This document shows, one piece after another, positions 33,721-49,000 of a stretch of DNA of 64,000 bases. The notes under the pieces were generated by a model. The model saw only the letters and a list, made by a program, of their open reading frames with translations, was not told the origin of the DNA and did not search any database. This DNA is from Panagrolaimus kolymaensis. Lineage: Eukaryota > Nematoda > Chromadorea > Rhabditida > Panagrolaimidae. The translations under genes and the position numbers were made by a program. Each line of letters starts with the position of its first letter. The stretch's first letter is position 1. The stretch spans positions 1-64,000 of the forward strand of contig JAJQJQ010000072.1 of the NCBI GenBank assembly GCA_028622995.1, given 5' to 3'.

Positions 33721-36399
33721 AAGCCATCACTTCAAGTGTATGTAACTTTAGTTTTAGAAGGTAAACCTGTGCCGGCTTTAATTTTTTCTGATTCAGCATC
33801 AAAAAATAAGTAAGAATTTGTCTTCTTTCGAATTTTAAATAACATTAATAAATTTTTGAATTCTTGTTTGCAATTCATCGCTTTGGATGAATGTAACTTT
33901 AGTTTTAGAAGGTAAACCTGTGCCGGCTTTAATTTTTTCTTATTCAGCATCAAAAAATAAGTAAGAATTTGTCTTCTTTCGAATTTTAAATAACATTAAT
34001 AAATTTTTGAATTCTTGTTTGCAAGTCATCGCTTTGGATGAATGTAACTTTAGTTTTAGAAGCTAAACCTGTGCCGGCTTTAATTTTTTCTGATTCAGCA
34101 TCAAAAAATAAGTAAGAATTTGTCTTCTTTCGAATTTTAAAAAACATTAATAAATTTATGAAATCTTGTTTGCAAGTCATCGCTTTGGATGAATGAAACT
34201 TTAGTTTTAGAAGGTAAACCTGTGCCGGCTTTAATTTTTTCTGATTCAGCATCAAAAAATAAGTAAGAATTTGTCTTCTTTCGAATTTTAAATAACATTA
34301 ATAAATTTTTGAATTCTTGTTTGCAAGTCATCGCTTTGGATGAATGTAACTTTAGTTTTAGAAGCTAAACCTGTGCCGGCTTTAATTTTTTCTGATTCAG
34401 CATCAAAAAATAAGTAAGAATTTGTCTTCTTTCGAATTATAAATAACATTAATAAATTTTTGAATTCTTGTTTGCAAGTCATCGCTTTGGATGAATGTAA
34501 CTTTAGTTTTAGAAGCTAAACCTGTGCCGGCTTTAATTTTTTCTGATTCAGCATCAAAAAATAAGTAAGAATTTGTCTTCTTTCGAATTTTAAATAACAT
34601 TAATAAATTTTTGAATTCTTGTTTGCAAGTCATCGCTTTGGATGAATGTAACTTTAGTTTTAGAAGCTAAACCTGTGCCGGCTTTAATTTTTTCTGATTC
34701 AGCATCAAAAAATAAGTAAGAATTTGTCTTCTTTCGAATTTTAAATAACATTAATAAATTTATGAATTCTTGTTTGCAAGCCATCACTTCAAGTGTATGT
34801 AACTTTAGTTTTAGAAGGTAAACCTGTGCCTGCTTTAATTTTTTCTGATTCAGCATCAAAAAATAAGTAAGATTTTGTCTTCTTTCGAATTTTAAATAAC
34901 ATTAATAAATTTATGAATTCTTGTTTGCAAGCCATCACTTCAAGTGTATGTAACTTTAGTTTTAGAAGGTAAACCTTTGCCGGCTTTAATTTTTTCTGAT
35001 TCAGCATCAAAAAATAAGTAAGATTTTGTCTTCTTTCGAATTTTATATAACATTAATAAATTTATGAATTCTTGTTTGCAAGTCATCGCTTTGGATGAAT
35101 GTAACTTTAGTTTTAGAAGGTAAACCTTTGCCGGCTTTAATTTTTTCTGATTCAGCATCAAAAAATAAGTAAGAATTTGTCTTCTTTCGAATTTTAAATA
35201 ACATTAATAAATTTATGAATTCTTGTTTGCAAGCCATCACTTCAAGTGTATGTAACTTTAGTTTTAGAAGGTAAACCTTTGCCGGCTTTAATTTTTTCTG
35301 ATTCAGCATCAAAAAATAAGTAAGATTTTGTCTTCTTTCGAATTTTATATAACATTAATAAATTTATGAATTCTTGTTTGCAAGTCATCGCTTTGGATGA
35401 ATGTAACTTTAGTTTTAGAAGGTAAACCTTTGCCGGCTTTAATTTTTTCTGATTCAGCATCAAAAAATAAGTAAGATTTTGTCTTCTTTCGAATTTTAAA
35501 TAACATTAATAAATTTATGAATTCTTGTTTGCAAGTCACCGCTTTGGATGAATGAAACTTTAGTTTTAGAAGGTAAACCTTTGCCGGCTTTAATTTTTTC
35601 TGATTCAACATCAAAAAATAAGTAAGAATTTGTCTTCTTTCGAATTTTAAATAACATTAATAAATTTATGAATTCTTGTTTGCAAGCCATCACTTCAAGT
35701 GTATGTAACTTTAGTTTTAGAAGGTAAACCTGTGCCTGCTTTAATTTTTTCTGATTCAGCATCAAAAAATAAGTAAGATTTTGTCTTCTTTCGAATTTTA
35801 AATAACATTAATAAATTTATGAATTCTTGTTTGCAAGTCATCGCTTTGGATGAATGTAACTTTAGTTTTAGAAGGTAAACCTGTGCCGGCTTTAATTTTT
35901 TCTGATTCAGCATCAAAAAATAAGTAAGAATATGTCTTCTTTCGAATATTAAATAACTAAAAAAGATTTTTAAAAATTACTTAGTTTTTTCATAATTTTC
36001 TGATTGAAAGCCATCACTTCAAGTGTATGTAACTTTAGTTTTAGAAGGTAAACCTGTGCCTGCTTTAATTTTTTCTGATTCAGCATCAAAAAATAAGTAA
36101 GATTTTGTCTTCTTTCGAATTTTAAATAACATTAATAAATTTATGAATTCTTGTTTGCAAGTCATCGCTTTGGATGAATGTAACTTTAGTTTTAGAAGGT
36201 AAACCTTTGCCGGCTTTAATTTTTTCTGATTCAGCATCAAAAAATAAGTAAGAATTTGTCTTCTTTCGAATTTTAAATAACATTAATAAATTTATGAATT
36301 CTTGTTTGCAAGCCATCACTTCAAGTGTATGTAACTTTAGTTTTAGAAGGTAAACCTGTGCCTGCTTTAATTTTTTCTGATTCAGCATCAAAAAATAAG

Positions 36400-39300
36400 T
36401 AAGATTTTGTCTTCTTTCGAATTTTAAATAACATTAATAAATTTATGAATTCTTGTTTGCAAGTCACCGCTTTGGATGAATGAAACTTTAGTTTTAGAAG
36501 GTAAACCTGTGCCGGCTTTAATTTTTTCTGATTCAGCATCAAAAAATAAGTAAGAATTTGTCTTCTTTCGAATTTTAAATAACATTAATAAATTTTTGAA
36601 TTCTTGTTTGCAAGTCATCGCTTTGGATGAATGTAACTTTAGTTTTAGAAGGTAAACCTGTGCTTGCTTTAATTTTTTCTGATTCAGCATTAAAAAATAA
36701 GTAAGAATTTATTTTCTTTCGAATATTAAATAACTAAAAAAGATTTTTAAAAATTACTTAGTTTTTTCATAATTTTCTGATTGAAAGCCATCACTTCAAG
36801 TGTATGTAACTTTAGTTTTAGATGATAAACCTGTGCCGGCTTTAATTTTTTCTGATTCAGCATCAAAAAATATGTAAGATTTTGTCTTCTTTCGAATTTT
36901 AAATAACATTAATAAATTTATGAATTCTTGTTTGCAAGCCATCACTTCAAGTGTATGTAACTTTAGTTTTAGAAGGTAAACCTGTGCCTGCTTTAATTTT
37001 TTCTGATTCAGCATCAAAAAATAAGTAAGATTTTGTCTTCTTTCGAATTTTAAATAACATTAATAAATTTATGAATTCTTGTTTGCAAGTCATCGCTTTG
37101 GATGAATGTAACTTTAGTTTTAGAAGGTAAACCTTTGCCGGCTTTAATTTTTTCTGATTCAGCATCAAAAAATAAGTAAGAATTTGTCTTCTTTCGAATT
37201 TTAAATAACATTAATAAATTTATGAATTCTTGTTTGCAAGCCATCACTTCAAGTGTATGTAACTTTAGTTTTAGAAGGTAAACCTGTGCCGGCTTTAATT
37301 TTTTCTGATTCAGCTTTAAAAAATAAGTAAGAATTTATTTTCTTTCGAATATACAATAACTAAAAAAGATTTTTAAAAATTACTTAGTTTTTTCATAATT
37401 TTCTGATTGAAAGCCATCACTTCAAGTGTATGTAACTTTAGTTTTAGAAGGTAAACCTGTGCCTGCTTTAATTTTTTCTGATTCAGCATCAAAAAATAAG
37501 TAAGATTTTGTCTTCTTTCGAATTTTAAATAACATTAATAAATTTATGAATTCTTGTTTGCAAGTCATCGCTTTGGATGAATGTAACTTTAGTTTTAGAA
37601 GGTAAACCTGTGCCGGCTTTAATTTTTTCTGATTCAGCATCAAAAAATAAGTAAGAATATGTCTTCTTTCGAATATTAAATAACTAAAAAAGATTTTTAA
37701 AAATTACTTAGTTTTTTCATAATTTTCTGATTGAAAGCCATCACTTCAAGTGTATGTAACTTTAGTTTTAGAAGGTAAACCTGTGCCTGCTTTAATTTTT
37801 TCTGATTCAGCATCAAAAAATAAGTAAGATTTTGTCTTCTTTCGAATTTTAAATAACATTAATAAATTTATGAATTCTTGTTTGCAAGTCATCGCTTTGG
37901 ATGAATGTAACTTTAGTTTTAGAAGGTAAACCTGTGCCGGCTTTAATTTTTTCTGATTCAGCATCAAAAAATAAGTAAGAATATGTCTTCTTTCGAATAT
38001 TAAATAACTAAAAAAGATTTTTAAAAATTACTTAGTTTTTTCATAATTTTCTGATTGAAAGCCATCACTTCAAGTGTATGTAACTTTAGTTTTAGAAGGT
38101 AAACCTGTGCCTGCTTTAATTTTTTCTGATTCAGCATTAAAAAATAAGTAAGAATTTATTTTCTTTCGAATATTAAATAACTAAAAAAGATTTTTAAAAA
38201 TTACTTAGTTTTTTCATAATTTTCTGATTGAAAGCCATCACTTCAAGTGTATGTAACTTTAGTTTTAGATGATAAACCTGTGCCGGCTTTAATTTTTTCT
38301 GATTCAGCATCAAAAAATATGTAAGATTTTGTCTTCTTTCGAATTTTAAATAACTAAAAAAGATTTTTAAAAATTACTTAGTTTTTTCATAATTTTCTGA
38401 TTGAAAGCCGTCACTTCAAGTGTATGTAACTTTAGTTTTAGATGATAAACCTGTGCCGGCTTTAATTTTTTCTGATTCAGCATCAAAAAATATGTAAGAT
38501 TTTGTCTTCTTTCGAATTTTAAATAACATTAATAAATTTATGAATTCTTGTTTGCAAGCCATCACTTCAAGTGTATGTAACTTTAGTTTTAGAAGGTAAA
38601 CCTGTGCCGGCTTTAATTTTTTCTGATTCAGCTTTAAAAAATAAGTAAGAATTTATTTTCTTTCGAATATACAATAACTAAAAAAGATTTTTAAAAATTA
38701 CTTAGTTTTTTCATAATTTTCTGATTGAAAGCCATCACTTCAAGTGTATGTAACTTTAGTTTTAGAAGGTAAACCTGTGCCTGCTTTAATTTTTTCTGAT
38801 TCAGCATCAAAAAATAAGTAAGATTTTGTCTTCTTTCGAATTTTAAATAACATTAATAAATTTATGAATTCTTGTTTGCAAGTCATCGCTTTGGATGAAT
38901 GTAACTTTAGTTTTAGAAGGTAAACCTTTGCCGGCTTTAATTTTTTCTGATTCAGCATCAAAAAATAAGTAAGAATTTGTCTTCTTTCGAATTTTAAATA
39001 ACATTAATAAATTTATGAATTCTTGTTTGCAAGCCATCACTTCAAGTGTATGTAACTTTAGTTTTAGAAGGTAAACCTGTGCCGGCTTTAATTTTTTCTG
39101 ATTCAGCTTTAAAAAATAAGTAAGAATTTATTTTCTTTCGAATATACAATAACTAAAAAAGATTTTTAAAAATTACTTAGTTTTTTCATAATTTTCTGAT
39201 TGAAAGCCATCACTTCAAGTGTATGTAACTTTAGTTTTAGAAGGTAAACCTGTGCCTGCTTTAATTTTTTCTGATTCAGCATCAAAAAATAAGTAAGATT

Positions 39301-42300
39301 TTGTCTTCTTTCGAATTTTAAATAACATTAATAAATTTATGAATTCTTGTTTGCAAGTCATCGCTTTGGATGAATGTAACTTTAGTTTTAGAAGGTAAAC
39401 CTGTGCCGGCTTTAATTTTTTCTGATTCAGCATCAAAAAATAAGTAAGAATATGTCTTCTTTCGAATATTAAATAACTAAAAAAGATTTTTAAAAATTAC
39501 TTAGTTTTTTCATAATTTTCTGATTGAAAGCCATCACTTCAAGTGTATGTAACTTTAGTTTTAGAAGGTAAACCTGTGCCTGCTTTAATTTTTTCTGATT
39601 CAGCATCAAAAAATAAGTAAGATTTTGTCTTCTTTCGAATTTTAAATAACATTAATAAATTTATGAATTCTTGTTTGCAAGTCATCGCTTTGGATGAATG
39701 TAACTTTAGTTTTAGAAGGTAAACCTTTGCCGGCTTTAATTTTTTCTGATTCAGCATCAAAAAATAAGTAAGAATTTGTCTTCTTTCGAATTTTAAATAA
39801 CATTAATAAATTTATGAATTCTTGTTTGCAAGCCATCACTTCAAGTGTATGTAACTTTAGTTTTAGAAGGTAAACCTGTGCCTGCTTTAATTTTTTCTGA
39901 TTCAGCATCAAAAAATAAGTAAGATTTTGTCTTCTTTCGAATTTTAAATAACATTAATAAATTTATGAATTCTTGTTTGCAAGTCACCGCTTTGGATGAA
40001 TGAAACTTTAGTTTTAGAAGGTAAACCTTTGCCGGCTTTAATTTTTTCTGATTCAACATCAAAAAATAAGTAAGAATTTGTCTTCTTTCGAATTTTAAAT
40101 AACATTAATAAATTTTTGAATTCTTGTTTGCAAGTCATCGCTTTGGATGAATGTAACTTTAGTTTTAGAAGGTAAACCTGTGCTTGCTTTAATTTTTTCT
40201 GATTCAGCATTAAAAAATAAGTAAGAATTTATTTTCTTTCGAATATTAAATAACTAAAAAAGATTTTTAAAAATTACTTAGTTTTTTCATAATTTTCTGA
40301 TTGAAAGCCATCACTTCAAGTGTATGTAACTTTAGTTTTAGAAGGTAAACCTGTGCCTGCTTTAATTTTTTCTGATTCAGCATTAAAAAATAAGTAAGAA
40401 TTTATTTTCTTTCGAATATTAAATAACTAAAAAAGATTTTTAAAAATTACTTAGTTTTTTCATAATTTTCTGATTGAAAGCCATCACTTCAAGTGTATGT
40501 AACTTTAGTTTTAGATGATAAACCTGTGCCGGCTTTAATTTTTTCTGATTCAGCATCAAAAAATATGTAAGATTTTGTCTTCTTTCGAATTTTAAATAAC
40601 TAAAAAAGATTTTTAAAAATTACTTAGTTTTTTCATAATTTTCTGATTGAAAGCCGTCACTTCAAGTGTATGTAACTTTAGTTTTAGAAGGTAAACCTGT
40701 GCCTGCTTTAATTTTTTCTGATTCAGCATTAAAAAATAAGTAAGAATTTATTTTCTTTCGAATATTAAATAACTAAAAAAGATTTTTAAAAATTACTTAG
40801 TTTTTTCATAATTTTCTGATTGAAAGCCATCACTTCAAGTGTATGTAACTTTAGTTTTAGAAGGTAAACCTGTGCCTGCTTTAATTTTTTCTGATTCAGC
40901 ATTAAAAAATAAGTAAGAATTTATTTTCTTTCGAATATTAAATAACTAAAAAAGATTTTTAAAAATTACTTAGTTTTTTCATAATTTTCTGATTGAAAGC
41001 CATCACTTCAAGTGTATGTAACTTTAGTTTTAGAAGGTAAACCTGTGCCTGCTTTAATTTTTTCTGATTCAGCATCAAAAAATAAGTAAGATTTTGTCTT
41101 CTTTCGAATTTTAAATAACATTAATAAATTTATGAATTCTTGTTTGCAAGTCATCGCTTTGGATGAATGTAACTTTAGTTTTAGAAGGTAAACCTGTGCC
41201 GGCTTTAATTTTTTCTGATTCAGCATCAAAAAATAAGTAAGAATATGTCTTCTTTCGAATATTAAATAACTAAAAAAGATTTTTAAAAATTACTTAGTTT
41301 TTTCATAATTTTCTGATTGAAAGCCATCACTTCAAGTGTATGTAACTTTAGTTTTAGAAGGTAAACCTGTGCCTGCTTTAATTTTTTCTGATTCAGCATC
41401 AAAAAATAAGTAAGATTTTGTCTTCTTTCGAATTTTAAATAACATTAATAAATTTATGAATTCTTGTTTGCAAGTCATCGCTTTGGATGAATGTAACTTT
41501 AGTTTTAGAAGGTAAACCTTTGCCGGCTTTAATTTTTTCTGATTCAGCATCAAAAAATAAGTAAGAATTTGTCTTCTTTCGAATTTTAAATAACATTAAT
41601 AAATTTATGAATTCTTGTTTGCAAGCCATCACTTCAAGTGTATGTAACTTTAGTTTTAGAAGGTAAACCTGTGCCTGCTTTAATTTTTTCTGATTCAGCA
41701 TCAAAAAATAAGTAAGATTTTGTCTTCTTTCGAATTTTAAATAACATTAATAAATTTATGAATTCTTGTTTGCAAGTCACCGCTTTGGATGAATGAAACT
41801 TTAGTTTTAGAAGGTAAACCTTTGCCGGCTTTAATTTTTTCTGATTCAACATCAAAAAATAAGTAAGAATTTGTCTTCTTTCGAATTTTAAATAACATTA
41901 ATAAATTTTTGAATTCTTGTTTGCAAGTCATCGCTTTGGATGAATGTAACTTTAGTTTTAGAAGGTAAACCTGTGCTTGCTTTAATTTTTTCTGATTCAG
42001 CATTAAAAAATAAGTAAGAATTTATTTTCTTTCGAATATTAAATAACTAAAAAAGATTTTTAAAAATTACTTAGTTTTTTCATAATTTTCTGATTGAAAG
42101 CCATCACTTCAAGTGTATGTAACTTTAGTTTTAGAAGGTAAACCTGTGCCTGCTTTAATTTTTTCTGATTCAGCATTAAAAAATAAGTAAGAATTTATTT
42201 TCTTTCGAATATTAAATAACTAAAAAAGATTTTTAAAAATTACTTAGTTTTTTCATAATTTTCTGATTGAAAGCCATCACTTCAAGTGTATGTAACTTTA

Positions 42301-44900
42301 GTTTTAGATGATAAACCTGTGCCGGCTTTAATTTTTTCTGATTCAGCATCAAAAAATATGTAAGATTTTGTCTTCTTTCGAATTTTAAATAACTAAAAAA
42401 GATTTTTAAAAATTACTTAGTTTTTTCATAATTTTCTGATTGAAAGCCGTCACTTCAAGTGTATGTAACTTTAGTTTTAGATGATAAACCTGTGCCGGCT
42501 TTAATTTTTTCTGATTCAGCATCAAAAAATATGTAAGATTTTGTCTTCTTTCGAATTTTAAATAACATTAATAAATTTATGAATTCTTGTTTGCAAGCCA
42601 TCACTTCAAGTGTATGTAACTTTAGTTTTAGAAGGTAAACCTGTGCCGGCTTTAATTTTTTCTGATTCAGCTTTAAAAAATAAGTAAGAATTTATTTTCT
42701 TTCGAATATACAATAACTAAAAAAGATTTTTAAAAATTACTTAGTTTTTTCATAATTTTCTGATTGAAAGCCATCACTTCAAGTGTATGTAACTTTAGTT
42801 TTAGAAGGTAAACCTGTGCCTGCTTTAATTTTTTCTGATTCAGCATCAAAAAATAAGTAAGATTTTGTCTTCTTTCGAATTTTAAATAACATTAATAAAT
42901 TTATGAATTCTTGTTTGCAAGTCATCGCTTTGGATGAATGTAACTTTAGTTTTAGAAGGTAAACCTTTGCCGGCTTTAATTTTTTCTGATTCAGCATCAA
43001 AAAATAAGTAAGAATTTGTCTTCTTTCGAATTTTAAATAACATTAATAAATTTATGAATTCTTGTTTGCAAGCCATCACTTCAAGTGTATGTAACTTTAG
43101 TTTTAGAAGGTAAACCTGTGCCGGCTTTAATTTTTTCTGATTCAGCTTTAAAAAATAAGTAAGAATTTATTTTCTTTCGAATATACAATAACTAAAAAAG
43201 ATTTTTAAAAATTACTTAGTTTTTTCATAATTTTCTGATTGAAAGCCATCACTTCAAGTGTATGTAACTTTAGTTTTAGAAGGTAAACCTGTGCCTGCTT
43301 TAATTTTTTCTGATTCAGCATCAAAAAATAAGTAAGATTTTGTCTTCTTTCGAATTTTAAATAACATTAATAAATTTATGAATTCTTGTTTGCAAGTCAT
43401 CGCTTTGGATGAATGTAACTTTAGTTTTAGAAGGTAAACCTGTGCCGGCTTTAATTTTTTCTGATTCAGCATCAAAAAATAAGTAAGAATATGTCTTCTT
43501 TCGAATATTAAATAACTAAAAAAGATTTTTAAAAATTACTTAGTTTTTTCATAATTTTCTGATTGAAAGCCATCACTTCAAGTGTATGTAACTTTAGTTT
43601 TAGAAGGTAAACCTGTGCCTGCTTTAATTTTTTCTGATTCAGCATCAAAAAATAAGTAAGATTTTGTCTTCTTTCGAATTTTAAATAACATTAATAAATT
43701 TATGAATTCTTGTTTGCAAGTCATCGCTTTGGATGAATGTAACTTTAGTTTTAGAAGGTAAACCTTTGCCGGCTTTAATTTTTTCTGATTCAGCATCAAA
43801 AAATAAGTAAGAATTTGTCTTCTTTCGAATTTTAAATAACATTAATAAATTTATGAATTCTTGTTTGCAAGCCATCACTTCAAGTGTATGTAACTTTAGT
43901 TTTAGAAGGTAAACCTGTGCCTGCTTTAATTTTTTCTGATTCAGCATCAAAAAATAAGTAAGATTTTGTCTTCTTTCGAATTTTAAATAACATTAATAAA
44001 TTTATGAATTCTTGTTTGCAAGTCACCGCTTTGGATGAATGAAACTTTAGTTTTAGAAGGTAAACCTTTGCCGGCTTTAATTTTTTCTGATTCAACATCA
44101 AAAAATAAGTAAGAATTTGTCTTCTTTCGAATTTTAAATAACATTAATAAATTTTTGAATTCTTGTTTGCAATTCATCGCTTTGGATGAATGTAACTTTA
44201 GTTTTAGAAGGTAAACCTGTGCTTGCTTTAATTTTTTCTGATTCAGCATTAAAAAATAAGTAAGAATTTATTTTCTTTCGAATATTAAATAACTAAAAAA
44301 GATTTTTAAAAATTACTTAGTTTTTTCATAATTTTCTGATTGAAAGCCATCACTTCAAGTGTATGTAACTTTAGTTTTAGAAGGTAAACCTGTGCCTGCT
44401 TTAATTTTTTTTGATTCAGCATTAAAAAATAAGTAAGAATTTATTTTCTTTCGAATATTAAATAACTAAAAAAGATTTTTAAAAATTACTTAGTTTTTTC
44501 ATAATTTTCTGATTGAAAGCCATCACTTCAAGTGTATGTAACTTTAGTTTTAGATGATAAACCTGTGCCGGCTTTAATTTTTTCTGATTCAGCATCAAAA
44601 AATATGTAAGATTTTGTCTTCTTTCGAATTTTAAATAACTAAAAAAGATTTTTAAAAATTACTTAGTTTTTTCATAATTTTCTGATTGAAAGCCGTCACT
44701 TCAAGTGTATGTAACTTTAGTTTTAGATGATAAACCTGTGCCGGCTTTAATTTTTTCTGATTCAACATCAAAAAATATGTAAGATTTTGTCTTCTTTCGA
44801 ATTTTAAATAACTAAAAAAGATTTTTAAAAATTACTTAGTTTTTTCATAATTTTCTGATTGAAAGCCATCACTTCAAGTGTATGTAACTTTAGTTTTAGA
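36400..44900 (-). repeat. Satellite B nested higher-order repeat, 1793 and 2246 bp within 4039 bp
   Basis: The rare aagccgtcac variant (its second g) falls at 38410, 40656, 42449 and 44695, spaced 2246, 1793 and 2246 bp. 1793 bp equals five S plus six L monomers, and 2246 adds three S monomers (453 bp). Many other variants repeat at 4039 bp (2246 + 1793), so two successive rounds of amplification are visible. A partial 1793-bp copy is present upstream from about 36.8 kb. Boundaries are approximate. Confidence 0.75.
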
Positions 44901-44976
44901 AGGTAAACCTGTGCCGGCTTTAATTTTTTCTGATTCAGCATCAAAAAATAAGTAAGAATTTGTCTTCTTTCGAATT

Positions 44977-46000
44977 TTAAATAACATTAATAAATTTTTG
45001 AATTCTTGTTTGCAAGTCATCGCTTTGGATGAATGTAACTTTAGTTTTAGAAGCTAAACCTGTGCCGGCTTTAATTTTTTCTGATTCAGCATCAAAAAAT
45101 AAGTAAGAATTTGTCTTCTTTCGAATTTTAAAAAACATTAATAAATTTATGAAATCTTGTTTGCAAGTCATCGCTTTGGATGAATGTAACTTTAGTTTTA
45201 GAAGCTAAACCTGTGCCGGCTTTAATTTTTTCTGATTCAGCATCAAAAAATAAGTAAGAATTTGTCTTCTTTCGAATTTTAAATAACATTAATAAATTTT
45301 TGAATTCTTGTTTGCAATTCATCGCTTTGGATGAATGTAACTTTAGTTTTAGAAGGTAAACCTGTGCCGGCTTTAATTTTTTCTGATTCAGCATCAAAAA
45401 ATAAGTAAGAATTTGTCTTCTTTCGAATTTTAAATAACATTAATAAATTTTTGAATTCTTGTTTGCAAGTCATCGCTTTGGATGAATGTAACTTTAGTTT
45501 TAGAAGCTAAACCTGTGCCGGCTTTAATTTTTTCTGATTCAGCATCAAAAAATAAGTAAGAATTTGTCTTCTTTCGAATTTTAAAAAACATTAATAAATT
45601 TATGAAATCTTGTTTGCAAGTCATCGCTTTGGATGAATGTAACTTTAGTTTTAGAAGCTAAACCTGTGCCGGCTTTAATTTTTTCTGATTCAGCATCAAA
45701 AAATAAGTAAGAATTTGTCTTCTTTCGAATTTTAAATAACATTAATAAATTTTTGAATTCTTGTTTGCAATTCATCGCTTTGGATGAATGTAACTTTAGT
45801 TTTAGAAGGTAAACCTGTGCCGGCTTTAATTTTTTCTGATTCAGCATCAAAAAATAAGTAAGAATTTGTCTTCTTTCGAATTTTAAATAACATTAATAAA
45901 TTTTTGAATTCTTGTTTGCAAGTCATCGCTTTGGATGAATGTAACTTTAGTTTTAGAAGCTAAACCTGTGCCGGCTTTAATTTTTTCTGATTCAGCATCA
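44977..46000 (-). repeat. Satellite B 3-S-monomer repeat, 453 bp
   Basis: A trio of S monomers recurs at 453 bp: the tttatgaaatcttg variant at about 45,147, 45,600 and 46,052, and the gcaattcatcgc variant at about 45,315 and 45,768. Here the S type has been amplified without L monomers. Confidence 0.75.
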
Positions 46001-49000
46001 AAAAATAAGTAAGAATTTGTCTTCTTTCGAATTTTAAAAAACATTAATAAATTTATGAAATCTTGTTTGCAAGTCACCGCTTTGGATGAATGAAACTTTA
46101 GTTTTAGAAGGTAAACCTGTGCCGGCTTTAATTTTTTCTGATTCAGCATTAAAAAATAAGTAAGAATATGTCTTCTTTCGAATTTTAAAAAACATTAATA
46201 AATTTATGAATTCTTGTTTGCAAGTCATCGCTTTGGATGAATGTAACTTTAGTTTTAGAAGGTAAACCTGTGCCGGCTTTAATTTTTTCTGATTCAGCTT
46301 TAAAAAATAAGTAAGAATATATTTTCTTTCGAATATACAATAACTAAAAAAGATTTTTAAAAATTACTTAGTTTTTTCATAATTTTCTGATTGAAAGCCA
46401 TCACTTCAAGTGTATGTAACTTTAGTTTTAGAAGGTAAACCTGTGCCTGCTTTAATTTTTTCTGATTCAGCATCAAAAAATAAGTAAGAATTTGTCTTCT
46501 TTCGAATTATAAATAACATTAATAAATTTATGAATTCTTGTTTGCAAGTCACCGCTTTGGATGAATTAAACTTTAGTTTTAGAAGGTAAACCTGTGCCGG
46601 CTTTAATTTTTTCTGATTCAGCTTTAAAAAATAAGTAAGAATATATTTTCTTTCGAATATACAATAACTAAAAAAGATTTTTAAAAATTACTTAGTTTTT
46701 TCATAATTTTCTGATTGAAAGCCATCACTTCAAGTGTATGTAACTTTAGTTTTAGAAGGTAAACCTGTGCCGGCTTTAATTTTTTCTGATTCAGCTTTAA
46801 AAAATAAGTAAGAATTTATTTTCTTTCGAATATACAATAACTAAAAAAGATTTTTAAAAATTACTTAGTTTTTTCATAATTTTCTGATTGAAAGCCATCA
46901 CTTCAAGTGTATGTAACTTTAGTTTTAGAAGGTAAACCTGTGCCTGCTTTAATTTTTTCTGATTCAGCATCAAAAAATAAGTAAGATTTTGTCTTCTTTC
47001 GAATTTTAAATAACATTAATAAATTTATGAATTCTTGTTTGCAAGTCATCGCTTTGGATGAATGTAACTTTAGTTTTAGAAGGTAAACCTTTGCCGGCTT
47101 TAATTTTTTCTGATTCAGCATCAAAAAATAAGTAAGAATTTGTCTTCTTTCGAATTTTAAATAACATTAATAAATTTATGAATTCTTGTTTGCAAGCCAT
47201 CACTTCAAGTGTATGTAACTTTAGTTTTAGAAGGTAAACCTGTGCCTGCTTTAATTTTTTCTGATTCAGCATCAAAAAATAAGTAAGATTTTGTCTTCTT
47301 TCGAATTTTAAATAACATTAATAAATTTATGAATTCTTGTTTGCAAGTCACCGCTTTGGATGAATGAAACTTTAGTTTTAGAAGGTAAACCTTTGCCGGC
47401 TTTAATTTTTTCTGATTCAGCATCAAAAAATAAGTAAGAATATGTCTTCTTTCGAATTATAAATAACATTAATAAATTTATGAATTCTTGTTTGCAAGTC
47501 ACCGCTTTGGATGAATGAAACTTTAGTTTTAGAAGGTAAACCTTTGCCGGCTTTAATTTTTTCTGATTCAGCATCAAAAAATAAGTAAGAATATGTCTTC
47601 TTTCGAATTATAAATAACATTAATAAATTTATGAATTCTTGTTTGCAAGTCACCGCTTTGGATGAATGAAACTTTAGTTTTAGAAGGTAAACCTGTGCCT
47701 GCTTTAATTTTTTCTGATTCAGCATCAAAAAATAAGTAAGATTTTGTCTTCTTTCGAATTTTAAATAACATTAATAAATTTATGAATTCTTGTTTGCAAG
47801 TCACCGCTTTGGATGAATGAAACTTTAGTTTTAGAAGGTAAACCTTTGCCGGCTTTAATTTTTTCTGATTCAGCTTTAAAAAATAAGTAAGAATTTATTT
47901 TCTTTCGAATATTAAATAACTAAAAAAGATTTTTAAAAATTACTTAGTTTTTTCATAATTTTCTGATTGAAAGCCATCACTTCAAGTGTATGTAACTTTA
48001 GTTTTAGAAGGTAAACATGTGCCTGCTTTAATTTTTTCTGATTCAGCATCAAAAAATAAGTAAGATTTTGTCTTCTTTCGAATTTTAAATAACATTAATA
48101 AATTTATGAATTCTTGTTTGCAAGTCATCGCTTTGGATGAATGTAACTTTAGTTTTAGAAGGTAAACCTTTGCCGGCTTTAATTTTTTCTGATTCAGCAT
48201 CAAAAAATAAGTAAGATTTTGTCTTCTTTCGAATTTTAAATAACATTAATAAATTTATGAATTCTTGTATGCAAGTCATCGCTTTGGATGAATGTAACTT
48301 TAGTTTTAGAAGGTAAACCTTTGCCGGCTTTAATTTTTTCTGATTCAGCATCAAAAAATAAGTAAGATTTTGTCTTCTTTCGAATTTTAAATAACATTAA
48401 TAAATTTATGAATTCTTGTTTGCAAGTCATCGCTTTGGATGAATGTAACTTTAGTTTTAGAAGGTAAACCTTTGCCGGCTTTAATTTTTTCTGATTCAGC
48501 ATCAAAAAATAAGTAAGATTTTGTCTTCTTTCGAATTTTAAATAACATTAATAAATTTATGAATTCTTGTTTGCAAGTCATCGATTTGGATGAATGTAAC
48601 TTTAGTTTTAGAAGGTAAACCTTTGCCGGCTTTAATTTTTTCTGATTCAGCATCAAAAAATAAGTAAGAATATGTCTTCTTTCGAATTATAAATAACATT
48701 AATAAATTTATGAATTCTTGTTTGCAAGTCACCGCTTTGGATGAATGAAACTTTAGTTTTAGAAGGTAAACCTTTGCCGGCTTTAATTTTTTCTGATTCA
48801 GCTTTAAAAAATAAGTAAGAATTTATTTTCTTTCGAATATTAAATAACTAAAAAAGATTTTTAAAAATTACTTAGTTTTTTCATAATTTTCTGATTGAAA
48901 GCCATCACTTCAAGTGTATGTAACTTTAGTTTTAGAAGGTAAACATGTGCCTGCTTTAATTTTTTCTGATTCAGCATCAAAAAATAAGTAAGATTTTGTC

